This document shows, one piece after another, positions 18,770 through 27,491 of a stretch of 64,000 nt of DNA. Source of the stretch: Sedimentisphaerales bacterium (GTDB lineage Bacteria > Planctomycetota > Phycisphaerae > Sedimentisphaerales > Anaerohalosphaeraceae); contig JANQGW010000223.1 of assembly GCA_028282905.1 (NCBI GenBank), positions 24,677-88,676 on the forward strand, read 5' to 3'. How positions within the stretch are numbered: position 1 is the first letter of the stretch; each line of letters opens with the position of its first letter. A program made the translations under genes and the position numbers. The notes under the pieces were generated by a model. The model did no database searches and was not told the origin of the DNA. It worked only from the letters and a program-made list of their open reading frames with translations.

Positions 18770-21700
18770 ATGAAACATTCCACTTCAGTCGTATACGTTG
18801 GATTCGTTGTATTGCTCAGCTCATGTCTGTTAGCCGGTAATACGATCGACCTATCCGGCCCATGGAAACTTGCCCTGGACCCGAAATCTGTGGGAATTCA
18901 GGAAGGCTGGTTTGAGAAAAGTCTGCCCGGACAGAACGAAGTGCAGTTGCCCGGCTCAATTCAGGAGCAGGGATACGGCGATGCCCCGGGACCGGACACG
19001 CAATGGACCGGCAGTATCCATTACGACCAGTGGAACAAACCTCGCTATGCCCCTTACCGGGCCGCGGATAACTTCAAAATGCCGTTCTGGCTTCAGCCGG
19101 AGAAATACTACAAAGGCCCCGCGTGGTATCAAAAAACGGTCACCATCCCGCGTTCCTGGAAAAATAAGCACATTACGCTGATACTGGAGCGGGCGCATTG
19201 GGAAACGAAAGTCTGGATTGATTCAACCCCCGCCGGCTCGGGAAATTTTCTATCCACTGCACATACCTACGAGCTGAGCGAACTTTTAACACCCGGCAAG
19301 CACACGCTGACAATCCGTGTGGATAACCGGGAAGTCGTTGACGTTGGTGTTAACTCGCACAGCATTTCCGATCACACACAATCCAATTGGAATGGGATTG
19401 TCGGACGCATTGAGCTGGCCGCCAAACCAACCGTCTGGATTGAAGATGTGCAGGTATATCCCAACCTTGAGAATAATGCCATAACGGTCACGACTCAATG
19501 CATGAACCGCGGGGACACAACACTCACGGGAAAACTGCTTCTGGATGTCTATTCCGACGGAAAAAAAGTAGAAACCCGTAAAGCAGAAGTTACGCTTGCC
19601 CCGGCAGACATGACACATGAAGCGGTGATCTCATTTAAAAAGCCGGCCCAAACATGGGATGAATTCAACCCTCATCTTTACACACTAAAAGCACGATTGA
19701 AAACCGGCTGGCAAACCGACGAACACCTCACGACTTTTGGAATGCGTCAGATCAAACTCGACGACAACCGTCTTATGCTCAACGGACGCAAAGTCTTTAT
19801 GCGCGGTACACTGGAATGTGCCATCTTCCCCAAGACCGGCTATCCCCCGACGGATGTCGCCGAATGGAAACGGATTATCAATGTTTGCAAGGCCCACGGT
19901 CTTAATCATATTCGATTTCATTCGTGGTGTCCGCCCAAAGCCGCATTTATCGCGGCTGATGAACTGGGTTTTTACTTCCAAGTGGAATGTTCGTCATGGT
20001 GTAATTACGGAGGCGGCAAGGATATCGGATACGGCAACCCCATCGATCAATGGCTGTATGACGAGGCTGACGCGATTTTGAAAGCCTACGGCAATCACCC
20101 ATCCTTTTTACTGTTTGCCTACGGCAATGAGCCCGGCGGAAAGCATGTGCCCTATCTCAAAAAATGGGTCTCGCATTACAAACAAAAAGACCCGCGTCGC
20201 CTTGTCACCAGCGGTTCGGGCTGGCCGCTGATTGCCGAAAGTCACTTTCATGTCTCGCCCGCCCCACGCATTCAAGGCTGGGGACAGCAACTGGCAAGTC
20301 GAATCAACAGCCAACCGCCGGAAACCACAACAGACTATTCAGCTTATGTAGAGAAATACCCCAACCAGAGTGTTATCTCCCATGAGATCGGCCAATGGTG
20401 TGTGTACCCGAATTTCGATGAAATCAAAAAATACACCGGCGTGCTGAAAGCAAAGAACTTCGAGGTGTTCCGGGACTTGCTGGAAAAAAAACACATGCTC
20501 AACCAGGCCCGTGATTTTCTGATGGCGTCGGGCAAACTGCAAACACTGTGCTACAAAGAAGATATCGAGTCGGCCCTGCGTACACCGAACTTTGGCGGCT
20601 TCCAGTTACTGGATCTGCACGACTTCCCCGGTCAGGGAACGGCATTAGTGGGCGTATTGGATCCGTTCTGGGATTCCAAGCCGTATGTCAGCCCCGTAGA
20701 ATACAAACAATTCAGCGGTCCTATTGTCCCGCTGGCCCGTTTGCCCAAGCGGACATTCACTTCATCAGAAACACTCTCTGCGCAGGTGGACGTCAGTCAA
20801 TTCGGTCCATCCGACTTGAACAACGTCACGCTCCGGTGGTCTCTGCTGGATACCGCCGGAAATACCATCAAAAATGGGACACTGAAGAAAGACGCACTGA
20901 CTGCCGGAGATTTGCACACAGTCGGCAATGTGTCAATTGAACTGTCGGAATTGCCCGTACCGGCAAAATACACGCTCGAACTGTCCATCGACAAGACCGA
21001 GGCCATAAACAACTGGGACATCTGGGTTTATCCCGATACGGTCAAGACACAGGAAACTGACGATGTGATGATAGCGAGCTATCTCGATTCAAAAACGCTT
21101 ACCCACCTGCAAAAAGGCGGCAAGGTACTGCTGGCCGTCAAACCGCCACAGGTCAAAACCAATGTCCGGCTCGGCTTTTCCTCAATCTTCTGGAACACAG
21201 CCTGGACACGCGGACAGGCCCCGCACACACTGGGAATTTTATGCGATCCCAAGCACCCGGCATTAGCGGCCTTCCCCACCGAGTACCACAGCAACTGGCA
21301 GTGGTCCGAGCCGATTCAAAACGCCGCCACACTGGAAATGGATCATCTGCCGAAACAACTGCGGCCAATCGTACAGGTGGTGCCGGACTGGTTTAATCCC
21401 AAACGTCTGGGACTAGTATTCGAAGCCAAAGTCAACAGCGGCTCACTGCTGGTCTGCAGCGTGGATATTCTGAACAACCTTGCCGACCGCCCTGTCATCC
21501 GCCAACTGAAGCATTCACTGCTGACCTATATGCAATCGGAAGAATTCAGACCGCAAACAAAAATTGACCTTGACGCGGTAAAAGCACTCTTCCATGAGCC
21601 GTCACCGATGGAAAAACTCGGCGTCAAAATCACAACCGCCAGCAGCTTTGAGAAAGGCTACGAACCACAGCGAGCCATCGACAACAATCCTGCAACAATC

Positions 21701-22033
21701 TGGCATACGGCATGGACCAAGGAAAAACTGGCACACCCGCATGAAATTCAACTCGATCTGGGAAAACCAATCAGCCTCAAAGGGATCACCTGTCTGCCCC
21801 GCCAGGACGGAAACCCAAACGGCTGGATCAAAGAGTACTGTGTGTATGTCAGCAGCACCCCCGATCAATGGGGCGAGCCAATCGCTCAAGGCACATTCAA
21901 ACGGGATGCTTCACTAAAAACCATTCAATTTGAGAACGTAGTAAAAACAAGGTATCTTCGCTTCAAAGCAAAAAATGGCTTCGGCAACGATGTCTTTGCT
22001 TCTATCGCTGAAGTGAATTTACTGCTCCCTTAA
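18770..22033 (+). CDS. GH2 family glycoside hydrolase with C-terminal F5/8-type (discoidin) domain
   Basis: 1087 aa from the ATG at 18770; AAGGAG stands 10 bases upstream (a TTG at 18764 is less likely). Signal peptide at 1-22. GH2 sugar-binding (GPAWYQKTVTIPRSW) and Ig-like domains precede a barrel with FMRGTLECAIFPKTGYPP, FAYGNEPGGK (acid/base Glu near 454) and SHEIGQWCVYP (nucleophile Glu near 539). The tail from about 944 is a discoidin-type binding domain (YEPQRAIDNNPATIWHTAW, KTRYLRFKAKNGF). It probably acts as a beta-galactosidase or beta-glucuronidase on a sulfated glycan. The stop codon lies inside a strong hairpin. Confidence 0.88.
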   Translation: MKHSTSVVYVGFVVLLSSCLLAGNTIDLSGPWKLALDPKSVGIQEGWFEKSLPGQNEVQLPGSIQEQGYGDAPGPDTQWTGSIHYDQWNKPRYAPYRAADNFKMPFWLQPEKYYKGPAWYQKTVTIPRSWKNKHITLILERAHWETKVWIDSTPAGSGNFLSTAHTYELSELLTPGKHTLTIRVDNREVVDVGVNSHSISDHTQSNWNGIVGRIELAAKPTVWIEDVQVYPNLENNAITVTTQCMNRGDTTLTGKLLLDVYSDGKKVETRKAEVTLAPADMTHEAVISFKKPAQTWDEFNPHLYTLKARLKTGWQTDEHLTTFGMRQIKLDDNRLMLNGRKVFMRGTLECAIFPKTGYPPTDVAEWKRIINVCKAHGLNHIRFHSWCPPKAAFIAADELGFYFQVECSSWCNYGGGKDIGYGNPIDQWLYDEADAILKAYGNHPSFLLFAYGNEPGGKHVPYLKKWVSHYKQKDPRRLVTSGSGWPLIAESHFHVSPAPRIQGWGQQLASRINSQPPETTTDYSAYVEKYPNQSVISHEIGQWCVYPNFDEIKKYTGVLKAKNFEVFRDLLEKKHMLNQARDFLMASGKLQTLCYKEDIESALRTPNFGGFQLLDLHDFPGQGTALVGVLDPFWDSKPYVSPVEYKQFSGPIVPLARLPKRTFTSSETLSAQVDVSQFGPSDLNNVTLRWSLLDTAGNTIKNGTLKKDALTAGDLHTVGNVSIELSELPVPAKYTLELSIDKTEAINNWDIWVYPDTVKTQETDDVMIASYLDSKTLTHLQKGGKVLLAVKPPQVKTNVRLGFSSIFWNTAWTRGQAPHTLGILCDPKHPALAAFPTEYHSNWQWSEPIQNAATLEMDHLPKQLRPIVQVVPDWFNPKRLGLVFEAKVNSGSLLVCSVDILNNLADRPVIRQLKHSLLTYMQSEEFRPQTKIDLDAVKALFHEPSPMEKLGVKITTASSFEKGYEPQRAIDNNPATIWHTAWTKEKLAHPHEIQLDLGKPISLKGITCLPRQDGNPNGWIKEYCVYVSSTPDQWGEPIAQGTFKRDASLKTIQFENVVKTRYLRFKAKNGFGNDVFASIAEVNLLLP

Positions 22034-22045
22034 GGGAGCAGTAAA
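22018..22045. terminator. Bidirectional hairpin between convergent GH2 and pseudopilin genes
   Basis: A perfect 12-bp stem, TTTACTGCTCCC with its complement, closes a TTAA loop and includes the stop codon of the GH2 gene. Its position between convergent genes argues for a terminator, although the U-tracts on both sides are short. Confidence 0.65.
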
Positions 22046-22049
22046 ACCC

Positions 22050-22844
22050 TTAATCATGATCGGTCTCAGGATACCTTTTTCCCCCTGCGATATCAAAATA
22101 ACGTTTCCAAACCTGGTCGATTAAATAGTTGTTGGTGTGATATCGCACGGGATTGTCAGGGTCACCGCTTTTGAAGCTGACAATTTCCCGCTCTTTATCG
22201 ACAACACCCTCACAGTGCCCATCCGAATAGACCACGTTATAGGAATCCTTGTGATGAAAATCGACGCCGCGGTCGGGATCAGCAAACACATCCGCCATGA
22301 ATCCCATCCCGCCACCGTCTTTCTCGAAATTCAGCGAGCGCCACTTATGGCCATCCCAAAGCGAACGATAGTAATAGGTAATTTGCACCCAATTCTGTCC
22401 GTCAAACAATGATTCGGGGATTTGTCCGCGGGGCCATCCTCCCCCACTATCGGAAGGATTTGGATGATCCTTGCCATATTGCAGAGTCTTATTAGTATTG
22501 CCGGGACAGTAAAAGATCTCCGGGTCATCAATCAGCCCCAGCGTATAAAAATGGCCCGCTCCCAGCCAGAGGCCACCGCTGGCCAACTGACAATAAACGG
22601 CATAATTTCCTATTCCGGTATTAATCTCGGCATGGCATTTAAACAATTGTGAGTTATAATCCTGGGCATAAACCATCGCCGCCAACCCTAACTGTTTAAG
22701 ATGTGCCCGGCAGGCAACTTCTCGGGCCTGCTCTTTTGCCTTACGCATCGCCGGGAGTACAATTGCCAATAACAACGCAATAATTGCGATGACCACCAGC
22801 AATTCGATCAAAGTAAAGGCAGATTTATTATGGACCCGTTTCAT
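22050..22844 (-). CDS. Type II secretion-like pseudopilin with H-X9-DG motif
   Basis: 264 aa, AAGGGA upstream of the start. The N-terminus has the prepilin cleavage/methylation signal ([18 protein letters not shown]) and a long hydrophobic helix leading into a coiled region with [17 protein letters not shown]. Near the C-terminus is the H-X9-DG pattern ([14 protein letters not shown]) that marks a large family of planctomycete and verrucomicrobial prepilin-like proteins. Such proteins occur in many copies per genome, next to glycan-degradation genes among other places; their exact role is unsettled. It is convergent to the GH2 gene and separated by a hairpin. Confidence 0.9.
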   Translation of the reverse strand: MKRVHNKSAFTLIELLVVIAIIALLLAIVLPAMRKAKEQAREVACRAHLKQLGLAAMVYAQDYNSQLFKCHAEINTGIGNYAVYCQLASGGLWLGAGHFYTLGLIDDPEIFYCPGNTNKTLQYGKDHPNPSDSGGGWPRGQIPESLFDGQNWVQITYYYRSLWDGHKWRSLNFEKDGGGMGFMADVFADPDRGVDFHHKDSYNVVYSDGHCEGVVDKEREIVSFKSGDPDNPVRYHTNNYLIDQVWKRYFDIAGGKRYPETDHD

Positions 22845-23389
22845 GTTGAATCCCTTTCATAAATCCTTTGAACAAAGACTTATTCGGCTTCATCAGTGAC
22901 TCATATGATACCATAATCTTGTGGAATTTGATACCCAAAGATGCAAAGAGCTCTAATAATTCTGGTTTTCCTAAATATACCGGGCTTGATTATCATGAAC
23001 TGCTGACTCCCAGCCTCTTTTAGCAGCAGTTGCTGAAAAACCCTTAGACCTATTAAAAGACGACATTCATATCTCTATTGAAAAATAAATATTGCTTTCA
23101 AACACAAGTAATCAAGCAAAGAAATATTTTCCTGACACAAGCGGTAGATTAAGTTGAATCAAATACAAAAGATTTGGATTTTATCCCTTGAAATCAAAAC
23201 TCGTCTGCGATATACTTATTAATGCTCCTTCTGCCGCCTGTGGGATTTTTGGAAATCTCACCGATTTCCTTCCTCCTTCTGCCCACAGGCGGATTTTTTT
23301 CCTCAGAAAAATTCAAGTTGTGAGTGCACTTTTTGATTCTGGACAGAAACAGCCCACAGATGTATGCGTTATGGTTTACGTAAGATGTA
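22845..23389. other. Intergenic region with inverted and direct repeats
   Basis: 545 bp without a credible gene. It contains an 11-bp inverted repeat (23234-23244 with 23282-23292) whose right arm belongs to a roughly 30-bp element (23263-23293). That element recurs in degenerate form at 23949-23977, on the other side of the PGPGW gene. Confidence 0.5.
23234..23292. repeat. Inverted repeat CCGCCTGTGGG / CCCACAGGCGG
   Basis: Two perfect 11-bp arms are separated by 37 bases, and both arms are followed by T-runs (ATTTTTGG after the left, ATTTTTTTCC after the right). It could be a terminator or a small mobile repeat; the right arm plus flank recurs 680 bp downstream. Confidence 0.5.
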
Positions 23390-23842
23390 TCAGGATCGGG
23401 CCGTCTCGTCGGATTCCATCTGCATCGGCATCACAAACGGCGGCTTTCCGACTTTGGCTCGAATCCAGTTAAGGGTATTGCTGACCCTTGGCTGACGGAC
23501 AATCCATCGCTCGATAGCATACTTTCCCGGAAAGTTGGTGAGGGCAAAACCGATCAGGATGGTGATAACCCCCTGGCCGGGGAGAATAAGCAGAGCCAGA
23601 CCTGCAATGATAACCACGGCACCCAGAAGATTCTTCACGATGATAAATCCCGTATAGAGGAGATTGTGCTGAGCTGACTTACGGGCCGGCTTTCGCCGCT
23701 TCGCAGCAAAGTAGTTTTCGGGCAGGCACATCACTACAACAGGAACCGCCACCAGCGTGATCACGAGCACTATCAGAGAGCAGGAACCCAGCAGTTGTAT
23801 TGCCTGTTGGTGAGCTTCAAGCCATTCGCCTATTTGAGCCAT
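23390..23842 (-). CDS. PGPGW-family transmembrane protein
   Basis: 150 aa. An N-terminal helix (about 18-40) is followed by a basic stretch (KRRKPARK) and a second hydrophobic region with the family signature LLILPGQGVITILIGFAL, then NFPGKYAIERWIVRQP. These features match the putative PGPGW transmembrane family, small inner-membrane proteins without an established role. The gene stands alone, flanked on both sides by copies of an intergenic repeat. Confidence 0.75.
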   Translation of the reverse strand: MAQIGEWLEAHQQAIQLLGSCSLIVLVITLVAVPVVVMCLPENYFAAKRRKPARKSAQHNLLYTGFIIVKNLLGAVVIIAGLALLILPGQGVITILIGFALTNFPGKYAIERWIVRQPRVSNTLNWIRAKVGKPPFVMPMQMESDETARS

Positions 23843-23948
23843 AGGTGCATCCCGTTTTAGAAATTTATTAACGTAAACAAGTTTATTATATTTGTCGGGT
23901 GTTTATGGTGCAAGGCCTATTCCTGATTATCGATCCTAAGACATTGAA

Positions 23949-23977
23949 GATTTCCTTCCTCCTTCTGCCACAGGCGG
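23949..23977. repeat. Degenerate direct copy of the 23263-23293 element
   Basis: GATTTCCTTCCTCCTTCTGC is shared exactly with 23263-23282, followed by CACAGGCGG and a T-run in both copies; one C is missing here. The left inverted arm is absent from this copy. Confidence 0.55.
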
Positions 23978-24071
23978 TTTTTTTCTTCCTTGGAGAAATC
24001 CCCTGTTTTTGGTATCCTGTAGGCATGTCTGGTTATCGGACGCAATGCTTTCTCATAAGCAGGAGTGGGAC

Positions 24072-25649
24072 ATGAAAACTAAATGGAACTACCGGATATT
24101 CATTGCCGCGTTGCTGTTTCTAAGCAGCCTGAGCTTTTCAACCGCCCTTGATGAATATGTGGCCCTGCCGCAGCCGTCTTTCGCTTGGACTGAAGTTGAA
24201 TCCGTCTATGATGGAGACTGGATAACCAATACCACTGCCTACAATCTCCAATTGACCTCACAAACCTGGCGTTCAACTTCCGAAGTGGATACCACCGAAT
24301 GGACACACTGGGTAACAATCATTGTGCCCGGCGGATTGGGGATCGCACTGAGCGGCGGTGTTCACGATACTGCAATGATTCTGGTTAACGGCGGCGACAT
24401 CGGCGAACCGGCCCCGACCATCAACCCGGCAGACCCGAATCACGCCCAGTTTCGTAATCTCGCCCTGGGCACACGCTCGGTCATCGTGGAACTTCGCGGC
24501 GTCCCCAATCAGCCGCTGCAATTCACCGACGAAACCTTCACCCGCACTGAAGATGAAATCATTGCCTACTCATGGGATAAATTTCTCAACGGCGGTGATG
24601 ACCATTGGCCGGTGCAATTGCCGATGGTCAAGTCTGTGGTCGCCTGTATGGATGCGGTTCAGCAGTTTCGTCCATCTGTGAACGAATTTGTATTGGCCGG
24701 CGGTTCCAAACGCGGCTGGACCGCCTGGCTGACCGCCGCCGTGGACTCACGGGTATCCGCCATCGCCCCGATTGTCAGCGACCTGTTGAATATGCACCGA
24801 AGCTTTGCCCACCATTGGTCCTGTTACGGCTTCTGGGCCGAGGCCCTGTCACCTTATGAAGACATGGGAATCTTCGACTGGTTTGAAGCGCCGCGAACCG
24901 ATGATCTGCTGGCGATTGTGGATCCTTACGCATACCGGGACCGTCTGACACTGCCCAAGTACATCGTCACAGCCGCCGGGGATGACTTTTTTATTCACGA
25001 TTCGGCCCAGTTCTACATTGATGACCTGGCTGGAGAAACCTATCTCCGAACGGTCCCCAACACCAACCATTATCTCGACGAGGCATTCACGACAATACTC
25101 GAAAATATGGTACCGTACTACGATGCGTTCCTGCGCGGCCAATCGCGTCCGGACTTTTCGTGGGTGCTGGAAGACGACGGCTCGACAACGGTGTTGACAA
25201 CCGATACCCCAGTCGAAGTCAAACTTTGGCATGCGGATAACCCGACTGGCCGTGATTTCCGGCAGGTCACCATCGGCAGCACATGGACATCGACAATATT
25301 GGCCGAACAGTCACCCGGCGTTTATATTGCCAACCCGGGCGTTCCGGCAACCGGCTGGCGATCGTACTTTGTCGAGCTGGTCTATGACTTTTCCGGGTCT
25401 CTGCAAGGCGAACTGGATGATTTTGACTATCACTTCACCACCGAGATGCGGGTACTTCCGGAGATGCGTCCGTTTGAGGCAGATTTGTCGCGAGACAGAC
25501 TGACCAATCTTCAGGACATACTCATTCTGGCCGAGAACTGGCTTGACACCACAGCCTATTACGACATTATGCCCCGGCGAACCGGAGACGGCATCATTAA
25601 CCTCAATGACATGAGCGCCTTCTCCCTGCATTGGCTGAATACGGACTAA
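24072..25649 (+). CDS. PhoPQ-activated pathogenicity-related (PqaA)-like hydrolase with dockerin-like tail
   Basis: 525 aa from the ATG at 24072, with AGGAG six bases upstream. Signal peptide at about 1-25. The body is an alpha/beta-hydrolase-like protein of the PqaA type: VNEFVLAGGSKRGWTAWLTA has the nucleophile-elbow-like G-S-K-R-G pattern, followed by DPYAYRDRLTLPKYIVTA, GDDFFIHDSA and VPNTNHYLD, which would supply the acid and histidine. The C-terminus (about 467-525) holds two dockerin-like segments (ADLSRDRLTNLQDILILA and GDGIINLNDMSAFSLHWL). The biochemical role of this family is not settled. The shared tail with the PL8 lyase suggests a common surface attachment or sorting mode. Confidence 0.8.
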   Translation: MKTKWNYRIFIAALLFLSSLSFSTALDEYVALPQPSFAWTEVESVYDGDWITNTTAYNLQLTSQTWRSTSEVDTTEWTHWVTIIVPGGLGIALSGGVHDTAMILVNGGDIGEPAPTINPADPNHAQFRNLALGTRSVIVELRGVPNQPLQFTDETFTRTEDEIIAYSWDKFLNGGDDHWPVQLPMVKSVVACMDAVQQFRPSVNEFVLAGGSKRGWTAWLTAAVDSRVSAIAPIVSDLLNMHRSFAHHWSCYGFWAEALSPYEDMGIFDWFEAPRTDDLLAIVDPYAYRDRLTLPKYIVTAAGDDFFIHDSAQFYIDDLAGETYLRTVPNTNHYLDEAFTTILENMVPYYDAFLRGQSRPDFSWVLEDDGSTTVLTTDTPVEVKLWHADNPTGRDFRQVTIGSTWTSTILAEQSPGVYIANPGVPATGWRSYFVELVYDFSGSLQGELDDFDYHFTTEMRVLPEMRPFEADLSRDRLTNLQDILILAENWLDTTAYYDIMPRRTGDGIINLNDMSAFSLHWLNTD

Positions 25650-25752
25650 AGCTGTTTTCCTTTTGCAATCGACTTAACCGGAAAGATTGAATATACTGAA
25701 ACGCATGAAAGCAAACTGATATGACTCTTTAGAAAAGGACGGAACCACTCTC

Positions 25753-26331
25753 ATGGCAGACTATACTCCCACGCGGCAAGAAGCATTCGAACTCCTCAGA
25801 GAATATAACACCGACGAAAGCCTCATCCGGCACGGCTTGGCAGTCGAAGGCGTTATGCGGTATTTTGCTCAGAAATTTGATGAAGATATCGAAAAATGGG
25901 GCATCATCGGGCTTGTCCATGATTTGGACTATCAGCAGTTTCCCGACCAGCACTGCACCAAAACGGCGGAAATCCTCGCCGGCCGCAACTGGCCGCAAGA
26001 ATACATTCGCGCTGTGGTCTCTCACGGCTGGGGTATCTGCTCGGATGTTGAGCCGGTAGAAACCATGGAAAAAGTCCTTTATGCAACGGATGAATTGACC
26101 GGATTGATCGCAGCAACCGCCCTGGTCAGACCGTCCAAATCCGTCATGGATACGGAACCCAAATCCGTCAAGAAAAAATGGAAGGACAAATCCTTTGCCG
26201 CCGGCGTCAACCGAGAAGTCATCCGGCAAGGCGCAGAAATGCTGGGCATGGAATTGCCCGATTTGTTCAGAGAAACGATTGCCGGAATGCGGCAGGTCGC
26301 CGCCGAAATCGGACTAAACGGAGTAAGCTAA
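25753..26331 (+). CDS. HD-domain hydrolase
   Basis: 192 aa. The metal-binding HD pattern is visible: RHGLAVEGVMRYFA, then GLVHDLDYQQFP with the His-Asp pair, VVSHGWG and ATDELTGLIAATALV. This fits small cytoplasmic HD-superfamily phosphohydrolases of the predicted HDIG type, which act on nucleotides or other phosphoesters. It stands alone and converges on the end of the RNA-repair operon, so no functional link can be assumed. Confidence 0.82.
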   Translation: MADYTPTRQEAFELLREYNTDESLIRHGLAVEGVMRYFAQKFDEDIEKWGIIGLVHDLDYQQFPDQHCTKTAEILAGRNWPQEYIRAVVSHGWGICSDVEPVETMEKVLYATDELTGLIAATALVRPSKSVMDTEPKSVKKKWKDKSFAAGVNREVIRQGAEMLGMELPDLFRETIAGMRQVAAEIGLNGVS

Positions 26332-26371
26332 AAGCCTAAGCACGCTGAAGGTCTAGATAACATTATGGTAA

Positions 26372-26857
26372 TCACAGAGGGACATTGCTGAAAAACTCGA
26401 TTTCGTTTTTTGGACAATCCTGAACTGTTTCATAGCCAGGGTAATAGCCTGATGGCTGTAGATTGAACTTTGAAAAAGCTCTCAGGACTGCTTTTTGTCT
26501 TCGCTTGAGATACGCAACCATCATCGGCTGTGAGTAATCATGGTGGCTTAACATTTTCAGGGCATAGTTCAACCTGGACAATGAAAGATTGTAGAATGGA
26601 GGGTCGCAGATAATGATTCCGAATTTCTTGCTGACCCATTCCGGCCGGAGTAAATCATATTTCTGAAAGCCTTTGAGAGAGCTAAATCTCTCATCAATAT
26701 CAAGGATCGTCACATCAATCCCTCTGCTTTCAAGTGCCTTTCCGAGCATCGGACAGCAAATACAGCAGGGGTTGGCCCAGCCTTCCAGGAAGGTCGCCAG
26801 TTGATTCAATGTGTCAGAATCAAAGAAGTATTGCTCATTTGAGTGTAGTTCATCCAT
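26372..26857 (-). CDS. Predicted N6-adenine or lysine methyltransferase-like protein
   Basis: 161 aa. It has a short Rossmann-type methyltransferase fold: an early NPCCICCPMLGKALESRG region, an acidic end-of-strand VTILDIDERF, and the catalytic-type motif IICDPPFYNL, which is the DPPF signature shared by N6-adenine MTases and eukaryotic-like EEF1AKMT proteins. It overlaps prfH by 8 bases and is the last gene of the RNA-repair operon. A role in modifying repaired RNA, ribosomal RNA or a translation factor is a plausible inference. The Cys-rich stretch is unusual and may bind metal. Confidence 0.7.
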   Translation of the reverse strand: MDELHSNEQYFFDSDTLNQLATFLEGWANPCCICCPMLGKALESRGIDVTILDIDERFSSLKGFQKYDLLRPEWVSKKFGIIICDPPFYNLSLSRLNYALKMLSHHDYSQPMMVAYLKRRQKAVLRAFSKFNLQPSGYYPGYETVQDCPKNEIEFFSNVPL

Positions 26858-27491
26858 GTTGAGTTCTTTTTAGCTTGAAATTTATACCTTCATATACCCG
26901 GACAGGATTTCCCCTTTCAAGAGAATTGTGCTCATCCCATCTTTCCTGCTGAAGCTGTTTCTCATCATCCTGTTTCCGTTGCTGGAGTTTTTCATGCAAA
27001 CGGCTCAACGCCAATTTACGATTCATATGCTGAGATCGTTCTTCCTGTGCAACAGCATTAATCCCTGTGGGCACATGAGTCACCCGGGCTGCAGATTCCG
27101 TTTTGTTGGTATGCTGGCCGCCCGGGCCCGAAGATCGCATACTCTCAAACCGGAATTCATTGTTGTTATAATCAATTTCTTCAGGTGCTTTGTAAGATGC
27201 GACTCCCACAAACCAGTTTTTTCGCTTATGCTTAGGGCGAAATTGACTGTTGCCGATCCATTGAATCGTTCCTTGCCATTGGGATAGGAACTCAGACAGC
27301 TCCTGCCCCTCAACAGAAAGCAGAGCCGATTTAAACAAATCCGGCTTACTGGCTGAGGCGACTTCCAGAACACGGCAATCATGGCCTTTGACCGAGGCAT
27401 CTTTCGTGATTGCCTCGACAACTCTGGCCACAACCCAACAACATTCATCCGGCCCACGCCCTGAGGTAATTTGTAACCAACAAACGCTCAT
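26850..27491 (-). CDS. prfH: Peptide chain release factor H
   Basis: 213 aa. The peptidyl-tRNA hydrolysis motif GGQ is intact within SSGPGGQHTNKTESAARVTH, followed by a basic helix (RSQHMNRKLALSRLHEKL). The protein is shorter than RF1/RF2 and lacks their codon-recognition domains, as expected for the PrfH branch. PrfH is known to travel with RtcB; a role in releasing peptides from damaged ribosomes has been described for this pair. The start overlaps the rtcB stop by one base (TAATG), and GGAGG sits directly upstream, so it is translationally coupled. Confidence 0.93.
   Translation of the reverse strand: MSVCWLQITSGRGPDECCWVVARVVEAITKDASVKGHDCRVLEVASASKPDLFKSALLSVEGQELSEFLSQWQGTIQWIGNSQFRPKHKRKNWFVGVASYKAPEEIDYNNNEFRFESMRSSGPGGQHTNKTESAARVTHVPTGINAVAQEERSQHMNRKLALSRLHEKLQQRKQDDEKQLQQERWDEHNSLERGNPVRVYEGINFKLKRTQHG

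Noticed and set aside
23188..23472. 94-codon plus-strand frame
   Set aside because: It overlaps the PGPGW gene antisense and the inverted repeat, and its composition is unlike neighbouring proteins.
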